Source of the DNA: Herbidospora sakaeratensis
GTDB taxonomy: Bacteria; Actinomycetota; Actinomycetes; Streptosporangiales; Streptosporangiaceae
Reading direction: 5' to 3'
Length of the DNA stretch: 64,000 nucleotides
NCBI RefSeq assembly: GCF_001570525.1
Contig: NZ_BBXC01000008.1
Coordinates: forward strand, 353,216 to 417,215
Below, piece by piece: positions 35,298-44,711 of this stretch. Within the stretch, counting starts at the first letter, position 1. Each line of letters opens with the position of its first letter. The translations under genes and the position numbers were made by a program. The notes under the pieces were generated by a model. It was not told the origin of the DNA. It saw only the letters and a program-made list of their open reading frames with translations, and ran no database searches.

Positions 35298-36041
35298 CCT
35301 CCAGTGCGGTGGTCCGGCGTCGCGGGACTCGTACCAGCCCTGCTGGTTGCGGATCCGGGCGTCGGACCACAACAGCACCCAGGAGGCGTGGCTCGGCATC
35401 AGATGCCGGTCGGCGGGGTTGTAGACGACGAACTCCCTGGTCCCGAACGCGTCGAAGAAGAACCTGGGGAGCTCGAACGACAGGTCGTACGACTCCCCGC
35501 CCTTCGCGTAGTGGTAACGCTCGACCCCCCGCACCCCGGGCCGGTAGTCGGGCCAGACGGCGGTGAGCGCGTCGGGGTAGCCGCCGTGGTCGGCGTGCCG
35601 CTTCTCGACGGCGGCGATCATCTCGGCGGCGTTGGCGACGGCGGTGTCGCGGGCGTAGGCCGTCAGCGGCCGGTTGAGCGCGGCCTGTCCGGCCAGCGCG
35701 ACGAGCGGCAGCAGCACGAAGTAGACGGGCGGGGGCCGCCGCGCCAGCACGGCCACCCATGACGCGAGCGCCCCCAGCCCGAGGAGCGGCCCCGACTCGG
35801 CGGCCGCGGCGGCCGAGACCGCCAGCGCGGTGATCGTCAGGGCGACCGTCTGGGCCACCCGCAAGAACCGGTTGCGCGGCCAGACCAGCAGCGGCGCCGA
35901 GGTGACCACGGCGAGCAGGCCCACCGCCCCGAAGATCTGCACCAGCGTGGAGAGGGGCAGCGCCAGGGGGTCGTACCCGCCGGGCAGGAAGGGCGAGGCG
36001 ATGAGCAGGAGGAGTAACGCCGAGAGCAGAGCGGCCCGCAT
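35280..36041 (-). CDS. Polytopic membrane protein with extracytoplasmic domain
   Basis: 253 aa. Four hydrophobic segments lie in the first ~125 residues (LLSALLLLLIASPFLPGG, IFGAVGLLAVVTSAPLLVW, VALTITALAVSAAAAA, VYFVLLPLVALAGQAAL). A soluble domain of ~120 residues reads NAAEMIAAVEKRHADHGGYP, then RYHYAKGGESYDLSFELP and FREFVVYNP-like strands. The soluble part resembles pseudopilin-like type II secretion globules (ADHGGYPDALTAV), but no prepilin motif is seen. Function unknown. It overlaps the DUF4349 gene tail by 18 bp. Confidence 0.65.
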   Translation of the reverse strand: MRAALLSALLLLLIASPFLPGGYDPLALPLSTLVQIFGAVGLLAVVTSAPLLVWPRNRFLRVAQTVALTITALAVSAAAAAESGPLLGLGALASWVAVLARRPPPVYFVLLPLVALAGQAALNRPLTAYARDTAVANAAEMIAAVEKRHADHGGYPDALTAVWPDYRPGVRGVERYHYAKGGESYDLSFELPRFFFDAFGTREFVVYNPADRHLMPSHASWVLLWSDARIRNQQGWYESRDAGPPHWRSFLFD

Positions 36042-36053
36042 GGGGTCACCCTG

Positions 36054-36512
36054 TCAGACCAGCTCCCGGGTCATGAAGACGCTCAGCGGATCAGGCAGGT
36101 AATCGGCGAACGGCTCGCAGTAGGTGAAGCCGAACTTCTCGTACAGGGACCGCGCCGGGGCGAAGAACTCGGCCGAGCCCGTTTCGAGGCTCAGCCGGGT
36201 GAAGCCCATGCGGGCCGCCTCGGCGATGAGGTGGCCGAGGAGCAGCGACGCGACCCCGCCGCGCTTGCGCGCCGCGGCGGTCCGCATCGACTTGACCTCG
36301 GCGTGGACGTCGTCGAGCGCCTTGATCGCCCCGCAGCCGACGATCACGCCGCCGTCGCGGACCGACCAGAAGGTCACCTCGGGGCGGCGCAGGCCGTCGA
36401 GGTCGAGGGCGTGCTTGCTCTCGGGCGGGGTGGTCGCGCGCATCTCCCGGATGTGCTCCTCCAGGAAGGCCGCGATCTCCGGCCCCGAGAGGTCGTCGAC
36501 GGCGATCACCAT
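36054..36512 (-). CDS. GNAT-family N-acetyltransferase
   Basis: 152 aa. The acetyl-CoA pocket is ARKRGGVASLLLGHLIAEA (~81-99), followed by FTRLSLETGSAEFFAPARSL and YEKFGFTYCEPF, typical of the ElaA/YafP-type GNAT proteins. ATG at 36512 overlaps the hemE TGA by one base, so it is translated with hemE. Substrate unknown; nothing links it mechanistically to heme. Confidence 0.88.
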   Translation of the reverse strand: MVIAVDDLSGPEIAAFLEEHIREMRATTPPESKHALDLDGLRRPEVTFWSVRDGGVIVGCGAIKALDDVHAEVKSMRTAAARKRGGVASLLLGHLIAEAARMGFTRLSLETGSAEFFAPARSLYEKFGFTYCEPFADYLPDPLSVFMTRELV

Positions 36513-37549
36513 CAGCGGGCGCTGAACTCGTGCACGAACTCGGTCAGCCGGGCCACCTGGTTGGGGTCGGTCGACGGCAGCACGCCGTGGCCGAGGTTGA
36601 ACACGTGGCCCTCGGCCACCCGCCCGGCCTCGATCACCTCGCGGGCCCGCTTCTCGACGACCTCCCACGGCGCGAGCAGGATCGCCGGGTCGAGGTTGCC
36701 CTGCAGCGCCTTGCCGGCCCCGACGCGGGTGGCCGCCTCGTCGAGCGGCACCCGCCAGTCGACCCCGACGACGTCGGCCCCGGCCTCGCCCATGATCGGC
36801 AGCAGCTCGCCGGTGCCGACCCCGAAGTGGATGCGCGGGACGCCGAGCTCTTCGAGCCCGGCGAAGATCTTCGAGGTGTACGGCAGCACGAACTCCCGGT
36901 AGTCGCGCGGCGCGACCGCCCCGACCCACGAGTCGAACAGCTGCAGCGCCGAGGCGCCCGCGTCGGCCTGCACCTTCAGCCACGCCAGGGTGATGGTGGT
37001 CAGCCGGTCCATGAGCGTGTGCCAGAGCTCGGGGGCGCCGTACATCATGGCCTTGGTGTGGTCGTGGTTCTTCGAGGGCCCGCCCTCGATCAGGTAGGAC
37101 GCGAGGGTGAACGGCCCGCCCGCGAACCCGATCAGCGGGGTCGCGCCGAGCTCGGCGACCAGCTCGGTCACGGCCTCGGTGATGTAGGGGACGTCGCCGG
37201 GCTCCAGCGGGCGCAGCCGCCCGACGCCGGCGGCGTCGCGGATCGGGTCGGCGACGACCGGGCCCACGCCGGGCTTGATGTCGATGTCGATCCCGATGGC
37301 CTTGAGCGGCACCACGATGTCGCTGAAGAAGATGGCCGCGTCGACGCCGTAGCGGCGGACCGGCTGCATCGTGATCTCCACGACCAGGTCGGGGGTCGCG
37401 CACGCGGCGAGCATCTCGGTGCCCTCGCGGACCTTGCGGTATTCGGGCAGCGAACGCCCCGCCTGACGCATGAACCAGACGGGCGTGTGGGGCACGGGCC
37501 GGCGGCGGCAGGCCAGCAGGAAGGGCGACTCGGCCAGCTGGGGATTCAC
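36512..37549 (-). CDS. hemE: Uroporphyrinogen decarboxylase
   Basis: 345 aa converting uroporphyrinogen III to coproporphyrinogen III. The N-terminal substrate loop [18 protein letters not shown] and the catalytic Asp region [15 protein letters not shown] are present, as are [17 protein letters not shown] and [13 protein letters not shown]. Start is taken at GTG 37549 ([17 protein letters not shown]); upstream in-frame codons to 37612 lack homology. Upstream of it, 37550-37801 is a 250-bp divergent intergenic region in which I see no clear operator. Confidence 0.94.
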   Translation of the reverse strand: MNPQLAESPFLLACRRRPVPHTPVWFMRQAGRSLPEYRKVREGTEMLAACATPDLVVEITMQPVRRYGVDAAIFFSDIVVPLKAIGIDIDIKPGVGPVVADPIRDAAGVGRLRPLEPGDVPYITEAVTELVAELGATPLIGFAGGPFTLASYLIEGGPSKNHDHTKAMMYGAPELWHTLMDRLTTITLAWLKVQADAGASALQLFDSWVGAVAPRDYREFVLPYTSKIFAGLEELGVPRIHFGVGTGELLPIMGEAGADVVGVDWRVPLDEAATRVGAGKALQGNLDPAILLAPWEVVEKRAREVIEAGRVAEGHVFNLGHGVLPSTDPNQVARLTEFVHEFSAR

Positions 37550-37801
37550 CTCACCAGAGTCCCACGCCGGGGGGCCGGTCGGTGCCAGGACCCCGGGTAC
37601 AGGACCACCCAATGATCGGTATCGTTGGGCCCTCGCGACACCCCGGTCAAACGCCTCGCGAGCGCCGCTCTAGGCAAAGTGTTCGCCAAATGGGGCTCCG
37701 GCATCGATTCCAATACCACTTTCGAGACACGCCGAGCGCGATGCGGGGTTTTGTCGGCGCGACGTGCCACCGTCGGACGGACCGGTTCCGATGAAAGGGC
37801 G

Positions 37802-37969
37802 ATGACTTCGATGTGGAGTTCCCCCGAACACCGCACTGAGCGCTGTGCCTCCTGCGACACCGAGCGCGAGTTCACACAGCCGCCCTGCGAGGAGGGTCAC
37901 GAGGTGTGCCCCGAGTGGTCGTGCGTGATCTGCGGGAGCGCCCTGTTCCTGGCGATGGCGGCGGCTTGA
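37802..37969 (+). CDS. Small Cys-rich (zinc ribbon-like) protein
   Basis: 55 aa with two CxxC pairs (ERCASCDTERE and WSCVICGSALF) plus two further Cys (PPCEEGHEVCPEW), consistent with a zinc site. GAAAGGG precedes the ATG at 37802. It is 9 bp before the DUF3000 gene and divergent from hemE. I recall similar small proteins at this locus in other actinobacteria, which supports a real gene. Role unknown. Confidence 0.75.
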   Translation: MTSMWSSPEHRTERCASCDTEREFTQPPCEEGHEVCPEWSCVICGSALFLAMAAA

Positions 37970-37978
37970 TCACCACAG

Positions 37979-38641
37979 ATGACCGCGACGACCACCCCCC
38001 TGCTCCGTCTCGTCCCGCGACCCGCCTCCGCGCCCGTCATGTCGATCGGTGACCGCCCGGGGCCGCCGGAGGCGTTCGCCCGTGCCATGGCCACGCTGCG
38101 CCCGGCGACCGTACGCCCCGAGATCGAGCTCGAAGACATCCCGGCGCCGCAGCGGCTGGCCCCCTATTCGGGCGCCGTGGGCGCGTCGGTCTACCGCGAC
38201 GACGACGAACTGGCCGTGGGCCGGCTCATCGTGCTGTTCGACCCCGACGGCCAGCGCGGCTGGGAGGGCCCGTTCCGGCTGGTCGCCTACGTGCGCGCCG
38301 ACATGGAGCCCGAGATCACCTCCGACCCCCTGCTCGGGCCGGTGGCGTGGAGCTGGCTCACCGACGCGCTGGAGACCCACGGCGCCGGGTTCGCCGCCGC
38401 GGGCGGTACGGTTACCAGAGCGGTGTCGGAGGGTTTCGGGAACAAGGACAACGATCCCGTCACGACCGAGCTGGAACTGCGCGCGTCATGGTCGCCTCTC
38501 GACGAGGATCTTTCCGCGCACGTCGCCGCCTGGTGCGACCTGATGTGCATCGCCGCCGGGATACCTCCCCTGCCGCCCGATGTCACGGCCCTGCGGCCGA
38601 GACGCACCGATGAAGAGACAGACCGGAAGACCAGTACGTGA
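37979..38641 (+). CDS. DUF3000 family protein
   Basis: 220-aa soluble protein of the actinobacterial DUF3000 family, recognised by IELEDIPAPQRLAPYSGAVG, GRLIVLFDPDGQRGWEGPF and LLGPVAWSWLTDALETHGAG. No catalytic motif is known. The gene's TGA overlaps the GTG of ribonuclease D, and hemE is divergent next door. That arrangement is conserved in actinobacteria as far as I recall, so a role in RNA metabolism or in housekeeping shared with rnd is possible. Confidence 0.88.
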   Translation: MTATTTPLLRLVPRPASAPVMSIGDRPGPPEAFARAMATLRPATVRPEIELEDIPAPQRLAPYSGAVGASVYRDDDELAVGRLIVLFDPDGQRGWEGPFRLVAYVRADMEPEITSDPLLGPVAWSWLTDALETHGAGFAAAGGTVTRAVSEGFGNKDNDPVTTELELRASWSPLDEDLSAHVAAWCDLMCIAAGIPPLPPDVTALRPRRTDEETDRKTST

Positions 38642-39864
38642 CCGATGAGACAGCCGTTCAGCCTCTGCTGGAACCTCGCGAAGGGATCCCGCCCGTCATA
38701 GCGGAGGCCGCCGACCTCGCGACGGCGGTGCGCGCATTCGCGGGCGGGACCGGCCCGGTGGCCGTCGACGCCGAGAGGGCGTCCGGCTACCGCTACAGCG
38801 GCCGGGCCTACCTCGTGCAACTGCGCCGGTCGGGCAGTGGGAGCGCGCTCATCGACCCGATCGCCTGCCCCGACCTGTCTGAGCTCGACGCCGCCCTGTC
38901 GGGCGCCGAGGTCGTGCTCCACGCCGCGACGCAGGACCTGCCGTGCCTGGCCGAGATCGGCTTCAGGCCGAGGCGGCTGTTCGACACCGAGCTGGCCGGC
39001 CGGCTGCTCGGCTACGAACGCGTCGGCCTCGGCACCATGGTCGAGGTCGTTCTGGGCTTCGGCCTGGTGAAGGGCCACTCGGCCGCCGACTGGTCGACCC
39101 GCCCGCTGCCCGAAGACTGGCTCCGCTACGCCGCCCTCGACGTCGAGGTGCTGATCGAGCTGCGCGATGCCCTCCACGACGAGCTGATCGAGACGGGCAA
39201 GCTCGACTGGGCGATGGAGGAGTTCGCGGCCATCCTGACCGCCCCCACGGCTCCCCCGCGCACCGACCCGTGGCGCCGCACCAGCGGCATCCACCGCGTC
39301 CGGGCCCTGCGCGGCCTCGCGGTGGTACGCGAGTTGTGGACGATCCGCGACGCCCTGGCCCGCGAGACCGACCTGGCCCCGGGCCGGGTGCTGCCCGACT
39401 CGGCGATCGTCCAGGCGGCCCTCGACCTGCCCCGCACGACCAAGGCGCTGACCGAGATCGCCCCCTTCACCGGCCGCAGCGCCCGCCGCCACCTGCGCGA
39501 GTGGCTGGCCGCGATCACCCGCGGCCGCACCATGCCCGAGTCGGAGCTGCCCCAGCCCCTCGGCCCCGGCGACGGCCCGCCCCCGGCAAACCGCTGGGCC
39601 GACCGCGACCCGGCGGCGGCCAAACGCCTCGCCGCCGCCCGCGCGGTCGTCGCGGCCCTGGCCGACGAGCACCGCATGCCGACCGAGAACCTGCTCCAGC
39701 CCGACGCCGTGCGACGGCTGACCTGGGAGCCCCCGGCCGAGCTCGACGAAGACGCGATCTCGGAGCGGCTGCGGGCGCTGGGGGCCCGTGAGTGGCAGAT
39801 CGGGCTGGCGGCCCACCCGATGTCACGCGCGCTCCAGCGGCTGGAGACCAAGGGCGAGATCTAG
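38638..39864 (+). CDS. rnd: Ribonuclease D
   Basis: 408 aa. The N-terminal DEDDy exonuclease domain has GPVAVDAERASGYRY (DxE), LHAATQDLPCLAEIGF and the final YAALDVEVL motif with the Tyr and Asp. A HRDC domain for RNA binding lies at ~215-295. It trims 3' ends of tRNA precursors and other structured RNAs. GTG at 38638 overlaps the DUF3000 stop. Just after its stop the gene order changes to an accessory module. Confidence 0.92.
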   Translation: MTDETAVQPLLEPREGIPPVIAEAADLATAVRAFAGGTGPVAVDAERASGYRYSGRAYLVQLRRSGSGSALIDPIACPDLSELDAALSGAEVVLHAATQDLPCLAEIGFRPRRLFDTELAGRLLGYERVGLGTMVEVVLGFGLVKGHSAADWSTRPLPEDWLRYAALDVEVLIELRDALHDELIETGKLDWAMEEFAAILTAPTAPPRTDPWRRTSGIHRVRALRGLAVVRELWTIRDALARETDLAPGRVLPDSAIVQAALDLPRTTKALTEIAPFTGRSARRHLREWLAAITRGRTMPESELPQPLGPGDGPPPANRWADRDPAAAKRLAAARAVVAALADEHRMPTENLLQPDAVRRLTWEPPAELDEDAISERLRALGAREWQIGLAAHPMSRALQRLETKGEI

Positions 39865-40031
39865 CCGAGGGGCATTTCATCCCAAAACGGGATGGGTACT
39901 GCGTTTTCGCGGCCGTCGGCGACCCAGCGGGCCGCCCAGCGGTCGGCCTCATCGCGGCTCATGCTGCCGTCGAGAACCGCGATGAAGCACTGCTCGATCT
40001 CGTCCAGACCCGGCTGCTCCGTCGTCGCCAC
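39861..40031 (-). CDS. Small uncharacterised helical protein
   Basis: 56 aa from GTG at 40031 (with GGGGCGG upstream) to TAG at 39861, which shares the CTAG with the rnd stop. The sequence EIEQCFIAVLDGSMSRDEAD and RWAARWVADGRE looks like a compact helical domain seen in short actinobacterial hypotheticals (SREEADRWA-type motif). It lies 17 bp after the GH13 gene on the same strand. Function unknown. Confidence 0.6.
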   Translation of the reverse strand: MATTEQPGLDEIEQCFIAVLDGSMSRDEADRWAARWVADGRENAVPIPFWDEMPLG

Positions 40032-40048
40032 CCGGATCCGCCCCGAAC

Positions 40049-41596
40049 CTACGACCGCAACCAGACCGCCGTGTCCTGGGGCAGGCCGCCCTCCAGCGGT
40101 CCGCTCGCCAGGATGACCTCGCCCTCGATCGGCAGGGTCTCGGCCGACAGGTTGACCACGCAGGTGAAGCCGTCGCCACGGGTGAAGGCGATCACCTCGT
40201 CGCCCCGGTCGAGCCAGGTGAAGGCCCCCCCGCGCGGGCGGGCCGCGATGGCCCGCTTGTAGAGGTTGAGCGTCGAGCCGGGGTCGGCCTGCTGCGCCTC
40301 GACGGTCAGCGGGGCCCAGTTGGCCGGCTGGGGCAACCAGGTCGACTCCCCTTCGGTGAAACCGTAGGGCTTGGCCGTACCGGACCAGGGGATGGGCACG
40401 CGGCAGCCGTCGCGGCCCAGGCGGGCGCCCGCCGTGCGGTGAAAGACGGGGTCGTCGCGGAAGGCGTCGGGGATGTCGATGACCTCGGGGAGGCCGAGTT
40501 CCTCGCCCTGGTAGACGTACGACGAGCCGGGGAGCGCGAGCAGCAGCAGGGCGGCGGCGCGGGCGCGGCGGGTGCCCAGGGCGAGGTCGACGTCGAGGTC
40601 GCGGCTGGCCAGCGGGCCGCCGCCGTAACGGGTGACCGGGCGGACCACGTCGTGGTTGCTGATCACCCAGGGGGCGACGACGTCGGATTCGGCGGCCAGG
40701 CCGATCGAGGTGGTGATGGTGTGCCGGAGGGCGGCGGCGTCCCAGGCGGTCTGGAACAGGAAGAAGTTGAACGCCTGGGGCATGCCGCCGGGGCGGAAGT
40801 AGGGCTCCAGGTGGGTGATCTCGGTGCCCCAGAACTCGCCGACGGCGGTGCGCTCTCCCGGGAAGACGTCGGGCGAGTAGGAGTCGAGGATCGCCCGCCA
40901 CGACGCGTAGTGGCCGATCAGCTCGGGCCGGTGGAACCACGGCGAGGGGCGGTCGGAGGGGGCCGGGTCGGGCACGCTCGGCAGTTCGGGGTCCTTGAAC
41001 AGGCCGTGGGCGACGTCGACGCGCAGGCCCGCCACGCCCCGGTCGAGCCAGAAGCGGATGACCTTCTCGAACATCGCCGGGACGGCCGGGTTGCGCCAGT
41101 TCCAGTCGGGCTGGGAGGAGTCGAACAGGTGCAGGTACCACTGGCCGTCGTCGACCTGCGTCCAGGCCGGGCCGCCGAAGATCGACTGCCAGTTGTTGGG
41201 CTCGTCGCGGAACATGAACAGGTCGCGTTCGGGGCTGCCCGGACCGGCCTCCAGGGCTGCCTGGAACGCCGGGTGGGCCGACGAGCAGTGGTTCGGGACG
41301 ATGTCGACGATCACCCGGATGCCGTGGGAGGCCGCCGCGGCGACGAAGGCGTCGAAGTCGGCGAGGGTGCCGAAGCGGGGGTCGACGTCGCAGTAGTCGG
41401 CCACGTCGTAGCCGCCGTCGGCCAGCGGCGAGGGGTAGAAGGGCGAGAACCAGACGGCCTCGACGCCCAGATCGGCCAGATAGGGCAGCCGGGCCAGCGC
41501 TCCGGCGAAGTCGCCGGTGCCGTCGCCGCTGCCGTCGGCGAAGCTCCGGGGGTAGACCTGGTAGACGACGGCGTCACGCCACCACTGACTCAACAC
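40049..41596 (-). CDS. GH13 alpha-glucosidase / oligo-1,6-glucosidase-like
   Basis: 515-aa cytosolic GH13 enzyme (no signal peptide). Regions: VYQVYPRSFADG, VIVDIVPNHCSSAHPAF, GLRVDVAHGLFKD (nucleophile), VGEFWGTEI (acid/base Glu) and VISNHDVVRPVTRYGG. The pattern is that of actinobacterial alpha-glucosidases acting on short maltose- or isomaltose-type sugars. Start GTG at 41596 has GGGAG upstream. It is divergent from the MocA operon, and the LacI operator at 41672 lies in the shared region, so joint control is plausible. Confidence 0.9.
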   Translation of the reverse strand: MLSQWWRDAVVYQVYPRSFADGSGDGTGDFAGALARLPYLADLGVEAVWFSPFYPSPLADGGYDVADYCDVDPRFGTLADFDAFVAAAASHGIRVIVDIVPNHCSSAHPAFQAALEAGPGSPERDLFMFRDEPNNWQSIFGGPAWTQVDDGQWYLHLFDSSQPDWNWRNPAVPAMFEKVIRFWLDRGVAGLRVDVAHGLFKDPELPSVPDPAPSDRPSPWFHRPELIGHYASWRAILDSYSPDVFPGERTAVGEFWGTEITHLEPYFRPGGMPQAFNFFLFQTAWDAAALRHTITTSIGLAAESDVVAPWVISNHDVVRPVTRYGGGPLASRDLDVDLALGTRRARAAALLLLALPGSSYVYQGEELGLPEVIDIPDAFRDDPVFHRTAGARLGRDGCRVPIPWSGTAKPYGFTEGESTWLPQPANWAPLTVEAQQADPGSTLNLYKRAIAARPRGGAFTWLDRGDEVIAFTRGDGFTCVVNLSAETLPIEGEVILASGPLEGGLPQDTAVWLRS

Positions 41597-41671
41597 ACAC
41601 TCCCTTTTTGCTGGTCGTTTGCCTAGTTAACCAGACCCCTTGCGCTTCGGGAGAGGGCCGACGTACCGTGC

Positions 41672-41685
41672 GGAAAGCGCTTTCC
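41672..41685. promoter_or_regulatory. LacI-type operator before the sugar-catabolism operon
   Basis: GGAAAGCGCTTTCC is a perfect 14-bp palindrome with the central CG step typical of LacI-family operators. It is 17 bp before the ATG of the MocA gene and 76 bp before the GH13 start on the other strand. Nearly the same sequence is in front of the lacI-like gene at 46375, so that repressor is the likely binder. Confidence 0.85.
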
Positions 41686-41701
41686 ACCTAAGGAGGACCG
41701 T

Positions 41702-42838
41702 ATGGCCGAGCTCGGCGTGGTGATGAACGGGGTCACCGGGCGGATGGGATACCGGCAACACCTGGTGCGATCGGTTCTGGCGATCAACGCCGAGGGCGGG
41801 GTCGTGCTGGCCGACGGCTCGAAGGTCAGGCTGCGGCCGGTCCTGGTCGGGCGGAGCGAGACCAAGCTCAAGGAACTGGCCGCCAAGCACGACGTCGCCG
41901 ACTGGACGACCGACCTCGACGCCGCCCTGGCCGACCCGGCCAACACGATCTACTTCGACGCCCAGATCACCCACGCCCGGGTCGCGGCGACCAGGAAGGC
42001 GATCGCGGCCGGCAAGCACGTCTACTGCGAGAAGCCGACCGCCGAGACCTCGGCCGAGGCGCTGGAGCTGGCCGCCACCGCCGAGGCCGCCGGGGTGAAG
42101 AACGGCGTCGTCCAGGACAAACTGTTCCTGCCGGGCCTGCTCAAGCTGAAGCGGCTGATCGACGGCGGGTTCTTCGGGCGCGTCCTGTCGATCAGGGGCG
42201 AGTTCGGCTACTGGGTGTTCGAGGGCGACTGGCAGGCCGCGCAGCGCCCGTCGTGGAACTACCGCGCCGAAGACGGCGGCGGCATCGTGCTCGACATGTT
42301 CCCCCACTGGGCCTACGTGCTGGAGAACCTGTTCGGCCCGGTGACCTCGGTCTACGCCCACGTCACCACGCACGTCCCCGAGCGGTGGGACGAGCGCGGG
42401 CAGGCGTACGCGGCGACCGCCGACGACGCCGCCTACGCGGTGTTCGAGCTCGGCGGCGGCGCGGTCGCGCAGATCAACTCGTCGTGGGCGGTCCGGGTGA
42501 ACCGCGACGAACTGGTGGAGTTCCAGGTCGACGGCACCCACGGCAGCGCGGTCGCCGGGTTGCGGAACTGCCGCGTCCAGCACCGCAGCGCCACCCCCAA
42601 GCCGGTCTGGAACCCCGACCTGCCCGCGACGGCCCGCTTCCGCGACGGCTGGCAGGAGGTGCCCGACAACGCCGAGTTCGACAACGGCTTCAAGGTCCAG
42701 TGGGAGCGGTTCGTCCGCCACGTCGTCGACGACGCGCCGTTCCCCTACACGCTGCGCTCCGGGGCGCGCGGCGTCCTGCTCGCGGAGCTCGGCCTGAAGT
42801 CGGCGGCCGAGGGCCGCCGCATGGCGGTGACCTCGTGA
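41702..42838 (+). CDS. Gfo/Idh/MocA-family oxidoreductase
   Basis: 378-aa NAD(P)-dependent sugar dehydrogenase. The Rossmann part starts [17 protein letters not shown] and the family motif [13 protein letters not shown] lies near residue 103. The C-terminal alpha/beta domain includes [19 protein letters not shown], with the catalytic His. First gene of the LacI-controlled operon, ribosome site AAGGAGG, stop overlapping the DUF993 gene start. Substrate unknown: likely a sugar, inositol or sugar acid. Confidence 0.88.
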   Translation: MAELGVVMNGVTGRMGYRQHLVRSVLAINAEGGVVLADGSKVRLRPVLVGRSETKLKELAAKHDVADWTTDLDAALADPANTIYFDAQITHARVAATRKAIAAGKHVYCEKPTAETSAEALELAATAEAAGVKNGVVQDKLFLPGLLKLKRLIDGGFFGRVLSIRGEFGYWVFEGDWQAAQRPSWNYRAEDGGGIVLDMFPHWAYVLENLFGPVTSVYAHVTTHVPERWDERGQAYAATADDAAYAVFELGGGAVAQINSSWAVRVNRDELVEFQVDGTHGSAVAGLRNCRVQHRSATPKPVWNPDLPATARFRDGWQEVPDNAEFDNGFKVQWERFVRHVVDDAPFPYTLRSGARGVLLAELGLKSAAEGRRMAVTS

Positions 42839-43884
42839 CCGCCTTCACCAGCAGGGTCGTGTACGCCGCCGCGCACGTCGTGGCCGACCCCCTCGCCGAC
42901 AACACGCCGGGCAGACCGGCGGTCGTCGACTGGGAGGCCACGCTGCGCTTCCGCCGGCACCTGTGGTCCCACGGCTTCCGCGTCGCCGACGCCATGGACA
43001 CCGCCCAGCGCAACGCCGGCCTCGACTGGGCGGCGACCAAGGAGCTGATCAGGCTGAGCGCGGCCGAGGCCCCCGACCTGGTGGCCTGCGGCGCCGGCAC
43101 CGACCAGCTGACCGGCCCGGCCGACCTGACCGACATCCTCGACGCCTACCTGGAGCAGATCGACTACATCCAGTCGGCCGGGGCGGGTGTGATCATCATG
43201 GCGTCGCGGCAGCTGGCGGCGGTCGCCGGGCATCCGGAGGACTACCACCGGATCTACGGCCGCCTGCTGGCCGAGGTCGACCGCCCGGCGATCCTCCACT
43301 GGCTCGGCGAGATGTTCGACCCCAACCTGGCCGGCTACTGGGGTTCGCGGGACGTCGAGAAGGCGACGGCCGAGTTCCTGACCCTGGTCAGGGAGAACGC
43401 CGGGAAGATCGAGGGCGTGAAGGTCTCGCTGCTCGACGAGGCCCACGAGGTCGCGCTGCGCGCCGCGCTGCCCGAGGGGGTGCGCCTCTACACGGGCGAC
43501 GACTTCAACTACCCGTCCCTGATCAAGTCGGGCTCCCACGCCCTGCTCGGCATCTTCGACGCCATCGCCCCCGTGGCGGCGGCGGCCCTGACCGCCCTGG
43601 ACGCGGGCGACCTCGACGAATACGACCGCATCCTGGCCCCCACGGTCGACCTGTCGCGGAAGATCTTCGAAGCCCCGACCTTCCACTACAAGACGGGCAT
43701 CGTCTTCCTGGCCTGGCTCAACGGCCACCAGGACGCCTTCGTCATGGTCAACGGCGCGCAGTCGGCGCGCTCGCTGCCGCACCTGCGCGAGGTGTACCGC
43801 CTGGCCGCCCGCGCGGGCCTGATCGCCGACCCCGACCTGGCCGCCGCCCGCATGCGCTCCCTGGAGGCGGTGTACGGCCGATGA
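42835..43884 (+). CDS. DUF993 / dihydrodipicolinate synthase-like aldolase
   Basis: 349 aa of the DUF993 family, distant from class I aldolases of the DapA type. Segments [50 protein letters not shown] and [17 protein letters not shown] follow the family. In the TIM barrel the Lys in EGVKVSLLD is a good Schiff-base candidate. GTG at 42835 overlaps the dehydrogenase stop. It probably cleaves or rearranges the product of the dehydrogenase; no reaction is established to my knowledge. Confidence 0.82.
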   Translation: MTAFTSRVVYAAAHVVADPLADNTPGRPAVVDWEATLRFRRHLWSHGFRVADAMDTAQRNAGLDWAATKELIRLSAAEAPDLVACGAGTDQLTGPADLTDILDAYLEQIDYIQSAGAGVIIMASRQLAAVAGHPEDYHRIYGRLLAEVDRPAILHWLGEMFDPNLAGYWGSRDVEKATAEFLTLVRENAGKIEGVKVSLLDEAHEVALRAALPEGVRLYTGDDFNYPSLIKSGSHALLGIFDAIAPVAAAALTALDAGDLDEYDRILAPTVDLSRKIFEAPTFHYKTGIVFLAWLNGHQDAFVMVNGAQSARSLPHLREVYRLAARAGLIADPDLAAARMRSLEAVYGR

Positions 43885-44711
43885 GCCTGTCCCTGAACCA
43901 GTGGACGACCAAACGGTGGACCGTCCGGGAGGCCGTCGAGGGGTGTGTCCGGCACGGCGTCGAGGCGATCGGCCTGTGGCGGCAGAACGTCGCCGAACAG
44001 GGCCTGGAGGAGTCGGTGAAGTTGGTCCGCGACGCGGGCCTGCGGGTCTCCTCGTTGTGCCGGGGCGGCTTCCTGACCGGCGGCGACGCCCTCGACGACA
44101 ACCGCCGCGCCATCGACGAGGCGGCGGCGCTGAACGCCTCGTGCCTGGTCATGGTGGTCGGCGGCCTCCCCGGCGTTACGCCCGGCGAACCGCTGGGCCG
44201 GTTCTCCCGCGACCTGCCCGCCGCGCGGGCGAGGGTCGCGGAGTCGCTGCGGGTGCTCGCCCCCTACGCCGAGCAGGCGGGGGTACGCCTGGCGCTCGAA
44301 CCCCTGCATCCCGTCTACTGCGCCGACCGGGCCGTGTTGTCGACCCTGCGGCAGGCCAACGACCTGGCCGAGCCGTTCGCCAACGTCGGGGTGGTGGTCG
44401 ACACCTTCCACGTGTGGTGGGACCCGGAGGTCCTCACCGAGATCGCCCGCGCCAAGATCTTCAGTTACCAGGTGTGCGACTTCCTGGTCCCGCTGCCGGT
44501 CGACGTCCTGCTGGGCCGGGGCCTGATGGGCGACGGCGTGATCGACTTCGGCCCGCTGACCGGGGCGGTGCGCGCGGCCGGGTACGACGGCGACGTCGAG
44601 GTCGAGATCTTCAACGCCGACGTCTGGGCCCGCGACCCCGACGAGGTGCTGACCGAGGTGATCAGCCGCTACCGACGACTGATCGCACCCATTCCCGCGC
44701 CCCGGGGATGA
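43881..44711 (+). CDS. Sugar phosphate isomerase/epimerase (xylose isomerase-like TIM barrel)
   Basis: 276 aa of the AP_endonuc_2/xylose-isomerase-like family. Metal-binding blocks: LALEPLHPVYCADRAV, VGVVVDTFHVWWDP, YQVCDFLVPLP and DVEVEIFNADVW. The Glu-Asp-His-Glu set of a divalent-metal isomerase can be assigned to these. ATG at 43881 overlaps the DUF993 stop. The gene ends in a 50-bp convergent overlap with a second, unrelated-looking family member. Confidence 0.87.
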   Translation: MSLSLNQWTTKRWTVREAVEGCVRHGVEAIGLWRQNVAEQGLEESVKLVRDAGLRVSSLCRGGFLTGGDALDDNRRAIDEAAALNASCLVMVVGGLPGVTPGEPLGRFSRDLPAARARVAESLRVLAPYAEQAGVRLALEPLHPVYCADRAVLSTLRQANDLAEPFANVGVVVDTFHVWWDPEVLTEIARAKIFSYQVCDFLVPLPVDVLLGRGLMGDGVIDFGPLTGAVRAAGYDGDVEVEIFNADVWARDPDEVLTEVISRYRRLIAPIPAPRG

